Origin: Serratia nevei
GTDB lineage: Bacteria; Pseudomonadota; Gammaproteobacteria; Enterobacterales; Enterobacteriaceae
DNA length: 64,000 nucleotides
Direction: 5' to 3'
NCBI RefSeq assembly: GCF_024160145.1
Contig: NZ_JAMYWQ010000004.1
Location: 1-64,000 of the forward strand
In this document: positions 46,098 to 56,616 of the stretch, piece by piece
Layout: each line of letters starts with the position of its first letter
Position numbering within the stretch: position 1 is the stretch's first letter
Notes under the pieces: model-generated
The model's database searches: none
What the model saw: the letters and a program-made list of their open reading frames with translations, nothing else
What the model was told of the DNA's origin: nothing
Position numbers and translations under genes: made by a program

Positions 46098-47576
46098 ATG
46101 TCGAAACACTATCTGAACATCTTCACCCAGCGTAACTCCGCCATTCTGCTGCTGCTGGGCTTCGCGTCGGGTCTGCCGCTGGCATTGACCTCCGGCACGC
46201 TGCAAGCCTGGATGACCGTCGAAAATATCGATCTGAAAACCATCGGCATCTTCTCGCTGGTGGGCCAGGCCTACGTCTTCAAATTCCTCTGGTCGCCGTT
46301 CATGGATCGCTATACCCCGCCGTTCCTCGGGCGGCGGCGCGGTTGGCTGCTGATCAGCCAGCTGCTGCTGGTCGTGGCGATCGTGGCGATGGGCTTTATG
46401 CAACCCGCGCAGCACCTGTGGTGGCTGGCGGCGTTGGCGGTGCTGGTGGCGTTCTGCTCCGCTTCGCAGGATATCGTGTTCGACGCCTATAAAACCGACC
46501 TGCTGAAAGCCGAAGAGCGCGGCGCAGGCGCGGCGATCTCGGTGCTGGGTTACCGGCTGGCGATGCTGGTTTCCGGCGGCCTGGCGCTGTGGCTGGCGGA
46601 TCGTTATTTCGGTTGGCAGGCCACCTACTGGCTGATGGCCGGATTGATGCTGATCGGCGTGGCCGCCACGCTGCTGGCGCCGGAGCCGGACGAGAGCATC
46701 CCGGCGCCGCGCACCATGGAACAGGCGGTCGTCGCGCCGCTGCGTGATTTCTTCGGCCGCAACAACGCCTGGCTGATCCTGCTGCTGATCGTAATGTACA
46801 AAATGGGCGACGCCTTCGCCGGCAGCCTGAGCACCACCTTCCTGATCCGCGGCGTGGGGTTCGACGCCGGCGAAGTCGGGCTGGTCAACAAAACCCTCGG
46901 CCTGTTCGCCACCATCGTCGGCGCCCTGTTCGGCGGCGTGCTGATGCAGCGTCTCACCCTGTTCCGCGCGCTGATGCTGTTCGGCGTGTTGCAGGCGGTC
47001 TCCAACCTCGGGTATTGGATCCTGGCGGTGACCGACAAGAGCCTGCTCACCATGGGCAGCGCCATCTTCCTCGAAAACCTGTGCGGCGGCATGGGCACCG
47101 CGGCCTTCGTGGCGCTGCTGATGACGCTGTGCAACCGGTCGTTCTCCGCCACCCAGTTCGCGCTGCTGTCGGCGCTGTCCGCCGTGGGGCGCGTCTATGT
47201 CGGCCCAATCGCCGGCTGGTTCGTCGAAGCGAACGGTTGGCCGCTGTTCTACCTGTTCTCGATCGCCGCCGCCCTGCCCGGTTTGCTGCTGCTCGGCATC
47301 TGCCGCCAGACGCTGGAACACACCCAGCAGCATGGCGACTTTATGCCGCGCACCGAGTTTTCAGGATCTTACCGCTGGGCGCTGCGCCTGCTGACGCTGG
47401 GCTGTTCGCTGCTGGGCCTGTGGCTGCTGCTGCTGATCGCCAATGCGCTGGACTGGACGCAGGCGCCGCTGTTGGCCGATCGTCTGTTGCAGGTTGGCGC
47501 CGCGCTGAGCCTGCTCGGCGTTGCAATGGGCAGCACGCTGGATTACCTGGCCCTGCGCCGCACCCGTTTGGCATAA
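46098..47576 (+). CDS. ampG: Muropeptide permease AmpG
   Basis: A 492-residue MFS transporter that imports anhydromuropeptides from peptidoglycan turnover for recycling. It has 14 hydrophobic spans, as usual for AmpG. The start MSKHYLNIFTQRNSAILLLLG and the motif LWSPFMDRYTPPFLGRRRGW near 70-90 are typical. In Serratia its substrates are the signals for AmpR-controlled AmpC beta-lactamase induction. GGGAA precedes ATG 46098. It is co-transcribed with yajG. Confidence 0.96.
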   Translation: MSKHYLNIFTQRNSAILLLLGFASGLPLALTSGTLQAWMTVENIDLKTIGIFSLVGQAYVFKFLWSPFMDRYTPPFLGRRRGWLLISQLLLVVAIVAMGFMQPAQHLWWLAALAVLVAFCSASQDIVFDAYKTDLLKAEERGAGAAISVLGYRLAMLVSGGLALWLADRYFGWQATYWLMAGLMLIGVAATLLAPEPDESIPAPRTMEQAVVAPLRDFFGRNNAWLILLLIVMYKMGDAFAGSLSTTFLIRGVGFDAGEVGLVNKTLGLFATIVGALFGGVLMQRLTLFRALMLFGVLQAVSNLGYWILAVTDKSLLTMGSAIFLENLCGGMGTAAFVALLMTLCNRSFSATQFALLSALSAVGRVYVGPIAGWFVEANGWPLFYLFSIAAALPGLLLLGICRQTLEHTQQHGDFMPRTEFSGSYRWALRLLTLGCSLLGLWLLLLIANALDWTQAPLLADRLLQVGAALSLLGVAMGSTLDYLALRRTRLA

Positions 47577-48016
47577 TCTGACCGGCCGGCGATTTCGCCG
47601 GCCGAAAAAAAAGCGATCCGCGGGTATATTTATTTCGTTAAAAAAAGATAATCGGCGCGGAAATTATTTTTTTATCCGACTACCGCACTCGGAAATAAAA
47701 TTAAATTCACCTTTAAGACACAATTATTTTACATTAAATAAACTTTTTCTGCGTATTTCCCCGCCGCGCATTTCTTCGCCACATTCATCATACCTTTAGT
47801 TTTCCTTAACATACGGGCTGCTCGTCACGATTCAGCGTGCCAACGCGTTGTTGTCATTGGTAAATTGTCACGCAGGGTTACATCTGTGACCCCCTTAACA
47901 GAAAGTGTCAACAAGCCGCTGACACTCCCTTAAGCATGTTTACAGTACTGCAACCTTCCCGTAAAATGCCCGCACACATGAAACGACAATTGAGCCTTTG
48001 TTATTGAGGTCGTTAG
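47577..48016. other. Intergenic region upstream of the cyo operon
   Basis: No gene is seen in these 440 bases. CGGCCGGCG/CGCCGGCCG at 47583-47604 forms a hairpin followed by A rather than T. The part from 47630 to 47790 is AT-rich. A good sigma-70 promoter for cyoA lies at 47939-47967. ArcA, FNR or Fur sites would be expected but were not assigned. Confidence 0.5.
47939..47967 (+). promoter_or_regulatory. Sigma-70 promoter of cyoABCDE
   Basis: TTTACA and TAAAAT are separated by exactly 17 bases. The predicted start lies about 45 bases before the cyoA ATG. Confidence 0.7.
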
Positions 48017-48967
48017 ATGAGACTTAAGAAATACAATAAAAGTATTGGGATGCTGTCATTAATCGCAGCCACTGTATTGCTCAGTGGTTGCGATATGGTT
48101 TTGATGAATCCCAAAGGAGCAATTGGTGTTGAGCAACGGACACTGATTATCACTGCAATCGCGTTGATGTTGATCGTGGTGGTGCCAGTTATCTTCATGG
48201 CGTTCGCCTTTGCCTGGAAGTATCGCGCTTCCAACAAAGACGCCAAGTACAGTCCGAACTGGGCCCACTCCAACAAGATCGAAGCGGTCGTCTGGACCAT
48301 TCCTATCATTATCATCGCCATCCTTGGCACCATTACCTGGAAGACTACCCACGAACTCGACCCGTTCAAGCCGATTGTCACCGACAAGAAGCCGATGACG
48401 ATCGAAGTGGTGTCGCTCGACTGGAAATGGCTGTTCATCTACCCGGAACAAGGTATTGCGACCGTTAATGAGCTGGCTTTCCCGAAAGATGTTCCAGTCG
48501 AATTCAAGATCACCTCTAACTCGGTAATGAACTCGTTCTTTATCCCGCAGTTGGGTGGACAGATTTATGCGATGGCCGGCATGCAGACCAAACTGCACCT
48601 GATCGGCAACGAAGCCGGTGCCTACAAGGGCATCTCCAGCAGCTACAGCGGCGCAGGCTTCTCCGGTATGAAATTCACCGCGATCGTTACCCCGACCGAA
48701 GGCGACTTCGATCAGTGGGTGGCCAAGGTGAAGGCATCGTCTAAAAACCTGAACACCACCGACGACTTTAACAAACTGGCAGAGCCGAGTGAAAACAACC
48801 CGGTTGAGTACTTTGCCGCTGTCAAACCGAATTTGTTCAAAGAAACAATTGCCAAATTCATGGGCGACATGGATATGCACAAGGGCGCTGGCGCGCACGA
48901 AGGCATGGACATGAGCCAAGGTATGGACATGGGTGAACATGCTGCTCACGCCGGAGCCGAGGAATAA
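48017..48967 (+). CDS. cyoA: Cytochrome bo3 ubiquinol oxidase subunit II
   Basis: A 316-residue membrane lipoprotein subunit of the terminal oxidase. A lipobox (LLSG-Cys25) is followed by two spans and a periplasmic cupredoxin domain without the CuA ligands, as expected for a quinol oxidase ([16 protein letters not shown]). The C-terminal 35 residues are rich in Met and His ([20 protein letters not shown]), a feature also seen in E. coli CyoA. It is the first gene of cyoABCDE. Confidence 0.97.
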   Translation: MRLKKYNKSIGMLSLIAATVLLSGCDMVLMNPKGAIGVEQRTLIITAIALMLIVVVPVIFMAFAFAWKYRASNKDAKYSPNWAHSNKIEAVVWTIPIIIIAILGTITWKTTHELDPFKPIVTDKKPMTIEVVSLDWKWLFIYPEQGIATVNELAFPKDVPVEFKITSNSVMNSFFIPQLGGQIYAMAGMQTKLHLIGNEAGAYKGISSSYSGAGFSGMKFTAIVTPTEGDFDQWVAKVKASSKNLNTTDDFNKLAEPSENNPVEYFAAVKPNLFKETIAKFMGDMDMHKGAGAHEGMDMSQGMDMGEHAAHAGAEE

Positions 48968-48970
48968 CTG

Positions 48971-50962
48971 ATGTTGGGAAAATTAACACTTGATGCGGTT
49001 CCGTACCACGAACCGATCATCATGGTCACCGTAGCCGCAATTATTGTCGGGGGCCTGGCAGTGCTGGCGCTGCTGACATATTTCGGCAAATGGAAGTGGC
49101 TGTGGAGCGAATGGCTGACTTCGGTCGACCATAAAAAAATTGGTATCATGTACATCATCGTGGCGATGGTCATGCTGCTGCGCGGCTTCGCCGACGCCAT
49201 CATGATGCGTAGCCAGCAGGCGTTGGCGTCCGCCGGCGAAGCCGGGTTCCTGCCGCCGCACCACTACGACCAGATCTTCACCGCGCACGGCGTTATCATG
49301 ATCTTCTTCATGGCGATGCCTTTCGTGGTCGGCCTGATGAACGTCGTGGTGCCGCTGCAAATCGGTGCGCGCGACGTCGCCTTCCCGTTCCTGAACTCCC
49401 TGAGCTTCTGGTTCTTCGTGGTGGGCGTGGTGCTGATCAACATCTCCCTGGGGGTCGGTGAGTTCGCTCAGACCGGTTGGCTGGCATATCCGCCGCTGTC
49501 GGGTAAAGAGTACAGTCCTGGCGTCGGGGTCGATTACTGGATCTGGAGTCTGCAGATTTCTGGTCTGGGTACCCTGCTGACCGGCGTGAACTTCTTCGCC
49601 ACCATTCTGAAGATGCGTGCCCCTGGCATGCCTATGATGAAGATGCCGGTGTTCACCTGGGCGGCGCTGTGTACTAACGTCCTGATCATCGTTTCTTTCC
49701 CAATTCTGACCGTCACCATCGCGCTGCTGACCCTGGATCGCTATCTGGGCACCCATTTCTTCACCAATGATATGGGCGGCAACATGATGATGTACATCAA
49801 CCTGATTTGGGCCTGGGGTCACCCAGAGGTGTATATCCTGGTTCTGCCGGTGTTCGGCGTGTTCTCCGAAGTCACCGCGACCTTCTCCAGAAAACGCCTG
49901 TTCGGCTATACCTCACTGGTATGGGCAACCATCGCGATCACCGTTCTGTCGTTCATCGTCTGGCTGCACCACTTCTTCACCATGGGGTCCGGCGCGAACG
50001 TTAACGCCTTCTTCGGTATCGCCACCATGATCATTTCCATCCCGACCGGGGTGAAAATCTTCAACTGGCTGTTCACCATGTATCAGGGCCGTATCAAACT
50101 CAACTCCGCGATGCTGTGGACCGTTGGCTTCATCATCACCTTCTCCGTGGGTGGTATGACCGGCGTTCTGCTGGCGGTGCCGGGCGCGAACTTCGTGCTG
50201 CACAACAGCCTGTTCCTGATCGCCCACTTCCACAACGTCATCATCGGCGGCGTGGTGTTCGGTTGCTTCGCGGGCCTGACCTACTGGTTCCCGAAATCCT
50301 TCGGCTTCACGCTGAACGAAAAATGGGGCATCCGCGCGTTCTGGTTCTGGATCATCGGCTTCTTCACCGCCTTCATGCCGCTGTACGCATTGGGCTTTAT
50401 GGGCATGACCCGTCGTATCAGCCAGAACATCAACCCTGAGTTCCACCCTCTGCTGCTGGTTGCAGCCGGCGGTGCGGCGCTGATCGCCTGCGGCATCCTG
50501 TGCCAGCTGATCCAGATCTTCGTCAGTATCCGTGACCGCGAACAGAACCGCGATCTGACCGGTGACCCATGGGGCGCTCGTACTCTGGAGTGGTCAACTT
50601 CGTCTCCACCGCCGTTCTATAACTTTGCCGTAGTGCCGCAGATTCATGACCGTGATGAATTCTGGGATATGAAAGAAAAAGGCGAAGCGTATAAGAAACC
50701 GGCTAAATACGAACCGATTCATATGCCTAAGAACACCGGCGCCGGCGTTATCATCGCCTTCTTCAGCCTGGTCTTCGGTTTCGCAATGATTTGGGAAATC
50801 TGGTGGATGGCTCTGGCCGGCTTCATCGGTATGATCGTTGTCTGGATCGGCAAGAGCTTCGATCACGATGTTGACTACTATGTGCAGGTTGATGAAATCG
50901 AGCGCATTGAGAACCAACACTACGAACAAATCCGTAAAGCAGGCGTGAACCATGTCAACTGA
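48971..50962 (+). CDS. cyoB: Cytochrome bo3 ubiquinol oxidase subunit I
   Basis: The 663-residue catalytic subunit binds haem b, haem o3 and CuB and pumps protons. Haem/Cu ligands are visible in [12 protein letters not shown], the His-Tyr cofactor site [12 protein letters not shown], the HH pair in WLHHFFTMG and the late His pair in [12 protein letters not shown]. It starts four bases after the cyoA stop and overlaps cyoC by 11 bases. Confidence 0.98.
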   Translation: MLGKLTLDAVPYHEPIIMVTVAAIIVGGLAVLALLTYFGKWKWLWSEWLTSVDHKKIGIMYIIVAMVMLLRGFADAIMMRSQQALASAGEAGFLPPHHYDQIFTAHGVIMIFFMAMPFVVGLMNVVVPLQIGARDVAFPFLNSLSFWFFVVGVVLINISLGVGEFAQTGWLAYPPLSGKEYSPGVGVDYWIWSLQISGLGTLLTGVNFFATILKMRAPGMPMMKMPVFTWAALCTNVLIIVSFPILTVTIALLTLDRYLGTHFFTNDMGGNMMMYINLIWAWGHPEVYILVLPVFGVFSEVTATFSRKRLFGYTSLVWATIAITVLSFIVWLHHFFTMGSGANVNAFFGIATMIISIPTGVKIFNWLFTMYQGRIKLNSAMLWTVGFIITFSVGGMTGVLLAVPGANFVLHNSLFLIAHFHNVIIGGVVFGCFAGLTYWFPKSFGFTLNEKWGIRAFWFWIIGFFTAFMPLYALGFMGMTRRISQNINPEFHPLLLVAAGGAALIACGILCQLIQIFVSIRDREQNRDLTGDPWGARTLEWSTSSPPPFYNFAVVPQIHDRDEFWDMKEKGEAYKKPAKYEPIHMPKNTGAGVIIAFFSLVFGFAMIWEIWWMALAGFIGMIVVWIGKSFDHDVDYYVQVDEIERIENQHYEQIRKAGVNHVN

Positions 50963-51566
50963 AACTCTGACCAATCATAACGCAGCCCATGCAGAGCATG
51001 GGCACCACGACGCGGGTGGAACCAAGGTCTTCGGATTCTGGATCTACCTGATGAGCGACTGTATTTTGTTTGCGAGCTTGTTCGCGACTTATGCAGTTCT
51101 GGTGAACGGGACCGCGGGCGGTCCCTCAGGCAAAGACATCTTCGACCTGAAGTTTGTCCTGGTCGAAACTTTCCTGCTGTTGTTCAGCTCAATCACCTAC
51201 GGCATGGCGATGATCGCCATGAACAAGGGTAAAGTTGGCGGTGTAAACACCTGGCTGTTCCTGACCTTCCTGTTTGGTCTGGGCTTCGTGGCGATGGAAA
51301 TCTATGAATTCCATCACCTGATCGCCGAAGGCTTCGGTCCGGATCGCAGCGCGTTCCTGTCCAGCTTCTTCGCGCTGGTCGGCACCCACGGTCTGCACGT
51401 AACTTCCGGCCTGATTTGGATCATCGTGATGATGATTCAGGTGAGCAAGTTCGGCCTGACCGCGACCAACAAAACCCGCCTGATGTGCCTGAGCCTGTTC
51501 TGGCACTTCCTGGACGTGGTCTGGATCTGCGTATTTACCGTTGTCTACCTGCTGGGGGTTATGTAA
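50952..51566 (+). CDS. cyoC: Cytochrome bo3 ubiquinol oxidase subunit III
   Basis: A 204-residue membrane subunit with five spans that stabilises the oxidase. Recognisable parts are [20 protein letters not shown] and [13 protein letters not shown]. It starts inside cyoB and its stop codon overlaps the cyoD ATG by one base, so translation is coupled. Confidence 0.97.
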   Translation: MSTETLTNHNAAHAEHGHHDAGGTKVFGFWIYLMSDCILFASLFATYAVLVNGTAGGPSGKDIFDLKFVLVETFLLLFSSITYGMAMIAMNKGKVGGVNTWLFLTFLFGLGFVAMEIYEFHHLIAEGFGPDRSAFLSSFFALVGTHGLHVTSGLIWIIVMMIQVSKFGLTATNKTRLMCLSLFWHFLDVVWICVFTVVYLLGVM

Positions 51567-51904
51567 TGAGCCATTCATCCCATGAAACCTCTCACGGCGG
51601 CGCAAGCCACGGCAGCGTGAAGTCATACCTGGTCGGCTTTATCCTGTCGATCATCCTGACGGTAATTCCATTTGCGATGGTAATGAACGGCACTGCCTCT
51701 CATTCCACCATCCTGGCGGTTGTTGTCGGTATGGCGGTTATCCAGGTGATTGTTCACCTGGTTTACTTCCTGCACATGAACACCTCATCGGAAGAGCGCT
51801 GGAACCTGGTGGCATTGCTGTTCACCGCTATGATCATCGGTATCGTTGTTGTAGGTTCACTCTGGATTATGTACAACCTCAACATCAATATGATGGTCGA
51901 TTAA
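51566..51904 (+). CDS. cyoD: Cytochrome bo3 ubiquinol oxidase subunit IV
   Basis: A 112-residue three-span subunit needed for CuB-site assembly. A His/Ser-rich start ([16 protein letters not shown]) precedes the spans, which include [20 protein letters not shown], typical of CyoD. ATG 51566 shares its A with the cyoC stop codon. cyoE follows 14 bases later. Confidence 0.97.
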   Translation: MSHSSHETSHGGASHGSVKSYLVGFILSIILTVIPFAMVMNGTASHSTILAVVVGMAVIQVIVHLVYFLHMNTSSEERWNLVALLFTAMIIGIVVVGSLWIMYNLNINMMVD

Positions 51905-51918
51905 GAGCTGAGCTGCAC

Positions 51919-52812
51919 GTGATGATTAAGCAATACCTGCAAGTCACTAAACCAGGAATTATTTTCGGCAATTTAATTTCTGTCGTTGGGGGATTCCTGC
52001 TCGCTTCCAAAGGGAGCATCGACTATCCCCTGTTTCTCGCCACCCTGGTGGGTGTCTCGTTGGTGGTCGCGTCGGGCTGTGTGTTTAACAACTACATCGA
52101 CCGCGACATCGACAAGAAAATGGAGAGAACGAAGAATCGGGTGCTGGTAAAAGGCCTGATCGCGCCGAGTGTCACCCTGGTTTATGCGACCGTGTTGGGT
52201 ATTGCGGGCTTCGCGTTGCTGTATATCGCGGCCAACCCGCTGGCCATGTGGCTGGCGGTGATGGGCTTCGTGGTTTATGTCGGCGTTTACAGCCTGTACA
52301 TGAAACGCCACTCGGTCTACGGCACGCTGATCGGCAGCCTGTCAGGCGCCGCGCCGCCGGTTATCGGCTACTGCGCGGTGACCAACGAGTTCGACGCCGG
52401 CGCATTGATCCTGCTGGCTATCTTTAGCCTGTGGCAGATGCCGCATTCTTATGCGATCGCTATCTTCCGCTTTAAAGATTACCAGGCGGCCAACATTCCG
52501 GTCCTGCCGGTGGTGAAAGGCATTTCCGTCGCCAAGAACCACATCACGGTCTACATCCTGGCATTTATGATCGCCACGCTGATGCTGACCCTGGTCGGTT
52601 ATGCCGGCTACAAATACCTGATCGTCGCTGCGGCGGTGAGCGTATGGTGGCTCGGCATGGCGCTGCGCGGTTACAAGACCGAGAACGACAGCGTCTGGGC
52701 GCGTAAACTGTTCGTGTTCTCCATCGTCGCCATCACCTCGCTGAGCGTGATGATGTCGATAGACTTCAGCGCCACGGCGGCGCCTGAAGCGCTGGTGACC
52801 TACGTTTGGTAA
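51919..52812 (+). CDS. cyoE: Protohaem IX farnesyltransferase (haem O synthase)
   Basis: A 297-residue UbiA-family membrane enzyme that adds farnesyl to haem B to make haem O for subunit I. The prenyl-diphosphate motif [18 protein letters not shown] (quoted in part) near 65-82 and the second Asp motif are present. Translation may start at GTG 51919, giving the MM start seen in E. coli, or at ATG 51922. It closes the cyo operon before a strong terminator. The farnesyl donor would come from ispA, also in this window. Confidence 0.97.
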   Translation: MMIKQYLQVTKPGIIFGNLISVVGGFLLASKGSIDYPLFLATLVGVSLVVASGCVFNNYIDRDIDKKMERTKNRVLVKGLIAPSVTLVYATVLGIAGFALLYIAANPLAMWLAVMGFVVYVGVYSLYMKRHSVYGTLIGSLSGAAPPVIGYCAVTNEFDAGALILLAIFSLWQMPHSYAIAIFRFKDYQAANIPVLPVVKGISVAKNHITVYILAFMIATLMLTLVGYAGYKYLIVAAAVSVWWLGMALRGYKTENDSVWARKLFVFSIVAITSLSVMMSIDFSATAAPEALVTYVW

Positions 52813-52826
52813 GCCAAATCATCTGT

Positions 52827-52852
52827 AAATGGGCCGCTTTTGCGGCCCATTT
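52827..52852 (+). terminator. Terminator after cyoE
   Basis: AAATGGGCCGC (52827-52837) and GCGGCCCATTT (52842-52852) pair perfectly around TTTT, with a T-rich tail. It is 14 bases past the stop. Confidence 0.88.
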
Positions 52853-53011
52853 TATTTGTCACGCCGAAAAGCGGCCAAACTGTAATATCTGTTAAACAAC
52901 ATTCGATTTACCCCCCCCTGCCCTGCACACTAAAATGACGCAGCTTTACAGAAATCATGCCATCAGGCGCTGTCTCAACGTCTGATGGCATGGTTTTTAC
53001 CGAGGTTTGAT

Positions 53012-54376
53012 GTGAACGATAATTCAATGACCCCGCAGGAGCGCCGCGCCACCTGGGGATTGGGCACCGTATTCTCCCTGCGCATGCTCGGCATGTTTAT
53101 GGTACTGCCGGTGCTGACTACCTACGGCATGGCGCTCAACGGCGCCAGCGAAGCGCTGATCGGCATCGCCATCGGCATCTACGGCCTGGCGCAAGCGGTG
53201 TTTCAAATCCCGTTCGGTCTGGTGTCCGATCGCATCGGCCGCAAGCCGCTGATCGTCGGCGGCCTGCTGATCTTTGCCCTCGGCAGCGTGATCGCCGCCG
53301 CGACCGACTCGATCTGGGGCGTGATCCTCGGCCGCGCGCTGCAAGGCTCCGGCGCGATCGCCGCCGCGGTCATGGCGCTGCTCTCCGATCTGACCCGCGA
53401 GCAGAACCGCACCAAGGCGATGGCGTTTATCGGCGTCAGCTTCGGCATCACCTTTGCCATCGCCATGGTATTGGGCCCTATCATCACCCACGCCTTCGGC
53501 CTGCATGCGCTGTTTTGGATGATCGCCGTACTGGCGCTGGCCGGCATTGTCATCACCCTGGCGGTAGTGCCTTCCGCCGACACACACCTGCTGAACCGCG
53601 AGTCCAGCATCGTGCGCGGCAGCTTCCGCAAGGTGTTGAGCAACTCGCGCCTGCTGAAGCTCAACTTCGGCATCATGTGCCTGCATATCCTGCTGATGTC
53701 GAGCTTCGTGGCGCTGCCGCTGGCGATGGAAAAAGCCGGGCTGGCGGCCAGCGAGCACTGGATCGTCTACCTGGTCACCATGCTGGTGTCGTTCGCCGCC
53801 GTGGTGCCCTTCATTATCTATGCCGAAAAATATCGCCGCATGAAGCAGGTCTTTATGGGTTGCGTGGCGGTGCTGTTCTGCGCCGAAGTGCTGCTGTGGC
53901 TCTCCGGCGCGCACCTGTGGGGCATCATCGCCGGCGTGCAGCTGTTCTTCATGGCCTTCAACGTGATGGAAGCCATTCTGCCTTCGCTGATCAGCAAAGA
54001 ATCGCCGGCCGGCTACAAAGGCACCGCAATGGGGGTCTACTCCACCAGCCAGTTTATCGGCGTGGCGATCGGCGGCAGCCTCGGCGGCTGGCTGTACGGT
54101 TTGCAGGGCGCAGGGCTGGTGTTTATCGCCGGTGCCGTGTTGGCCGCGCTCTGGTTCCTGGTCAGCAGCACCATGAAAGAGCCGCCGTATGTCAGCAGCC
54201 TGCGCATTACGCTGTCGGAACTGGCAGTGAAGGATTCGGCGCTGGAAAGCCGCCTGAAGGCGCAGCCCGGCGTGGCCGAGGCGATCGTGGTGCCGGAAGA
54301 ACGCAGCGCCTACGTCAAGGTGGATACCAAGCAGACCAATCGCGGTCAGCTGGAAGCGCTGGTCAATTCGCTGTAA
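53012..54376 (+). CDS. yajR: Major facilitator family transporter YajR
   Basis: A 454-residue twelve-span MFS protein with a C-terminal ferredoxin-like YAM domain (about 390-454; VAEAIVVPEERSAYVKVDT). Motif A is FGLVSDRIGRKP near 70. The substrate is not known. The GTG at 53012, preceded by GAGG, gives MNDNSMTPQERRATWGLG and matches the start in E. coli; a GTG-less longer form from 52985 is unlikely. Confidence 0.95.
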   Translation: MNDNSMTPQERRATWGLGTVFSLRMLGMFMVLPVLTTYGMALNGASEALIGIAIGIYGLAQAVFQIPFGLVSDRIGRKPLIVGGLLIFALGSVIAAATDSIWGVILGRALQGSGAIAAAVMALLSDLTREQNRTKAMAFIGVSFGITFAIAMVLGPIITHAFGLHALFWMIAVLALAGIVITLAVVPSADTHLLNRESSIVRGSFRKVLSNSRLLKLNFGIMCLHILLMSSFVALPLAMEKAGLAASEHWIVYLVTMLVSFAAVVPFIIYAEKYRRMKQVFMGCVAVLFCAEVLLWLSGAHLWGIIAGVQLFFMAFNVMEAILPSLISKESPAGYKGTAMGVYSTSQFIGVAIGGSLGGWLYGLQGAGLVFIAGAVLAALWFLVSSTMKEPPYVSSLRITLSELAVKDSALESRLKAQPGVAEAIVVPEERSAYVKVDTKQTNRGQLEALVNSL

Positions 54377-54382
54377 AGAATC

Positions 54383-54403
54383 AGGGCCGGCAATGCCGGC
54401 CCT
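54383..54403. terminator. Hairpin between yajR and yajQ
   Basis: AGGGCCGGC-AAT-GCCGGCCCT lies between the convergent yajR and yajQ stops. The stem is perfect but no long U-run follows on either strand. Confidence 0.55.
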
Positions 54404-54410
54404 GTAGAGA

Positions 54411-54902
54411 TTAATCGCGGAAGTTCTTGAACTGGAACGGCTGCCCCAGATCGCCGCCGCGCACCAGCGCCATCACGCTCTGCAAATCATCGCGTGACTT
54501 GCCGGTCACCCGCACTTCTTCGCCCTGGATCTGCGCCTGCACCTTCAGCTTGCTGTCTTTGATCAGCTTGACGATTTTCTTCGCCACAGAGGTTTCAATC
54601 CCCTGCTTCAGCTTGGCTTCCACGCTGTAGGTTTTACCGCTGTGGGTAAACTCTTCCGGGATCTCCAGCGCGGCGCCGTCGATGCTGCGCTTGCTCAGCT
54701 TTTCGCGCAGAATGTCGAGCAGCTGCTGCACCTGGAAATCGGACTCGGTGGCAACCTTGATGCTTTGGTCTTTCTCGTTTAGCTCAAAGCTGGCCGGCAC
54801 GTTGCGAAAATCCCAGCGGGTGCCGAGATCGCGGGTGGCGTTCTCAACGGCGTTACGTACTTCCTGCATATCAATTTCGGAAACAATGTCGAAAGATGGC
54901 AT
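54411..54902 (-). CDS. yajQ: YajQ family nucleotide-binding protein
   Basis: A 163-residue two-domain ferredoxin-like protein. The start [21 protein letters not shown] and [15 protein letters not shown] near the end are diagnostic. Family members bind GTP or RNA, and some bind c-di-GMP; the role here is unproven. It is divergent from panE. Confidence 0.96.
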   Translation of the reverse strand: MPSFDIVSEIDMQEVRNAVENATRDLGTRWDFRNVPASFELNEKDQSIKVATESDFQVQQLLDILREKLSKRSIDGAALEIPEEFTHSGKTYSVEAKLKQGIETSVAKKIVKLIKDSKLKVQAQIQGEEVRVTGKSRDDLQSVMALVRGGDLGQPFQFKNFRD

Positions 54903-55085
54903 ACTTCTTCCTCCTGAATGAGTGCCTAATAGCTTAGGCGATTTTGATGCCGAGCATGATAACCGCTTTGCCGCCTCAGACAAAATCTGCTGAACGCACG
55001 CAGGGATAGCGCTTCGGGCTGCCATAAAGCCTATAGTTAATTCACGGTAATTGAGCGGTATTCCCGTGTTTCCAAGGAGACTGGA

Positions 55086-55997
55086 ATGAAAATAACCATT
55101 CTTGGTTGCGGCGCGCTCGGACAACTGTGGCTCTCCCGGCTGTATCAGCAGGGCCACGATGTACAGGGGTGGCTAAGAGTGCCGCAGCCTTTCTGCGCGG
55201 TGAACGTGATAGAGCCGGAAGGCGTCTCGTTTAATCGCAACTTGCCCACCAACGATCCGGAGCATCTTGCGCAAAGCGAGCTGCTGCTGGTGACGCTGAA
55301 AGCCTGGCAGGTGTCCAGCGCGGTCAGCGCGCTGCTGCCGAAGCTGAACCCCCAGTGCGCCATTTTGCTGCTGCACAACGGCATGGGCACCCAAGAGGAG
55401 CTGCCGCCGAACGGCCAGCCGATCCTGCAGGGCACCACCACCCACGCCGCGCGCCACGAAGGCAGCACCATTATCCACGTCGCCACCGGCATCACCCACA
55501 TCGGCCCGACCTCGCCGGCCGCCCAGCACCTCAGCCACCTGGCGGAAGTGCTGCATCAGGCCCTGCCCGACGTTGCCTGGCACAACAACATCGCCTCGGC
55601 CAACTGGCGTAAGCTGGCGGTCAACTGCGTGATCAACCCGCTAACGGCGCTCTACGGCTGCCGTAACGGCGATCTGCAGCGCTACCCCGAGCAGATCGAA
55701 ACGCTGTGCCGTGAAGTCGCCAGCGTGATGGCGATGGAGGGCTACCACACCTCCTGCGAAGGTCTGATGCAATACGTGATGGACGTGATCCACAGCACCG
55801 CCGACAACGTTTCATCGATGCTGCAGGATATCCGCAGCCAGCGGCACACCGAGATAGACTACATCACCGGCTACCTGCTGCGCCGTGCGCGCAGCCACGG
55901 CCTTACGCTGCCGGAGAATGCGCGGCTGTTTGAACTGATTAAACGAAAGGAAAATGAATATGAGCGTATCGGCGCTGGTCTGCCTGGCACCTGGTAG
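55086..55997 (+). CDS. panE: 2-dehydropantoate 2-reductase PanE
   Basis: A 303-residue NADPH-dependent enzyme reducing ketopantoate to pantoate for coenzyme A synthesis. The Rossmann glycine motif is GCGALGQLW at 7-15. The catalytic Lys is in [16 protein letters not shown] and the Glu in [20 protein letters not shown] precedes the ATG. It overlaps yajL by 38 bases. Confidence 0.97.
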   Translation: MKITILGCGALGQLWLSRLYQQGHDVQGWLRVPQPFCAVNVIEPEGVSFNRNLPTNDPEHLAQSELLLVTLKAWQVSSAVSALLPKLNPQCAILLLHNGMGTQEELPPNGQPILQGTTTHAARHEGSTIIHVATGITHIGPTSPAAQHLSHLAEVLHQALPDVAWHNNIASANWRKLAVNCVINPLTALYGCRNGDLQRYPEQIETLCREVASVMAMEGYHTSCEGLMQYVMDVIHSTADNVSSMLQDIRSQRHTEIDYITGYLLRRARSHGLTLPENARLFELIKRKENEYERIGAGLPGTW

Positions 55998-56550
55998 CGA
56001 AGAAACCGAAGCCGTCACCACCATCGATCTGCTGGTGCGGGCGGGCGTAAAAGTCACTACCGCCAGCGTCGCCGGCGACGGCGAGCTGACTATCGTCTGT
56101 TCGCGCGGCGTCAAGCTGCTGGCCGACGCGCCGCTGGTGGCGATCGTCGATGAACCTTTCGACGCCATCGTGCTGCCCGGCGGCCTGAAAGGCGCGGAAT
56201 GCTTCCGCGACAGCCCGCTGCTGGTGGAAAAGGTGCGACAGATGCATCTGCAGGGCAACATCGTCGCCGCCATCTGCGCGGCGCCGGCGCTGGTGCTGCA
56301 GCACCACGATCTGTTCCCGGTCGGCAACATGACCGGCTTCCCTGGCCTGAAAGACCGGATACCGGCGGATAAATGGATGGAGCGCCGCGTGGTGTACGAC
56401 GCCCGCGTCAACCTGCTCACCAGCCAGGGGCCGGGCACCGCGATGGAGTTCGCGCTGAAGCTGATAGACCTGCTGCTCGGCAAGGCCAAAGCGGCGGAGA
56501 TCGCCGCGCAGCTGGTGCTGATCCCGGGGATGTACGATTTCCGCGACTGA
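55960..56550 (+). CDS. yajL: Protein/nucleotide deglycase YajL (DJ-1/PfpI family)
   Basis: A 196-residue homologue of human DJ-1, reported to protect proteins from oxidation and glycation. The nucleophile Cys is in [12 protein letters not shown] near 106, with the acid residue in [11 protein letters not shown]. The frame has ATG at 55954 and 55960; the second fits [15 protein letters not shown] of relatives. It overlaps panE, so the two are co-translated. Confidence 0.95.
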   Translation: MSVSALVCLAPGSEETEAVTTIDLLVRAGVKVTTASVAGDGELTIVCSRGVKLLADAPLVAIVDEPFDAIVLPGGLKGAECFRDSPLLVEKVRQMHLQGNIVAAICAAPALVLQHHDLFPVGNMTGFPGLKDRIPADKWMERRVVYDARVNLLTSQGPGTAMEFALKLIDLLLGKAKAAEIAAQLVLIPGMYDFRD

Positions 56551-56568
56551 GCGGCGTGCCGATAAAAA

Positions 56569-56594
56569 AAGGGCTGAACACCGGTTCAGCCCTT
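56569..56594 (-). terminator. Terminator after thiI
   Basis: AAGGGCTGAAC (56569-56579) pairs with GTTCAGCCCTT (56584-56594). On the minus strand a run of T follows. It also separates yajL. Confidence 0.82.
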
Positions 56595-56616
56595 GTCGTT
56601 GATGGCGCTTCGCGCG

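Noticed and set aside
47583-47604. Hairpin after ampG as a rho-independent terminator
   Set aside because: On the + strand it is followed by A rather than T, so it lacks the U-run needed for ampG transcripts.
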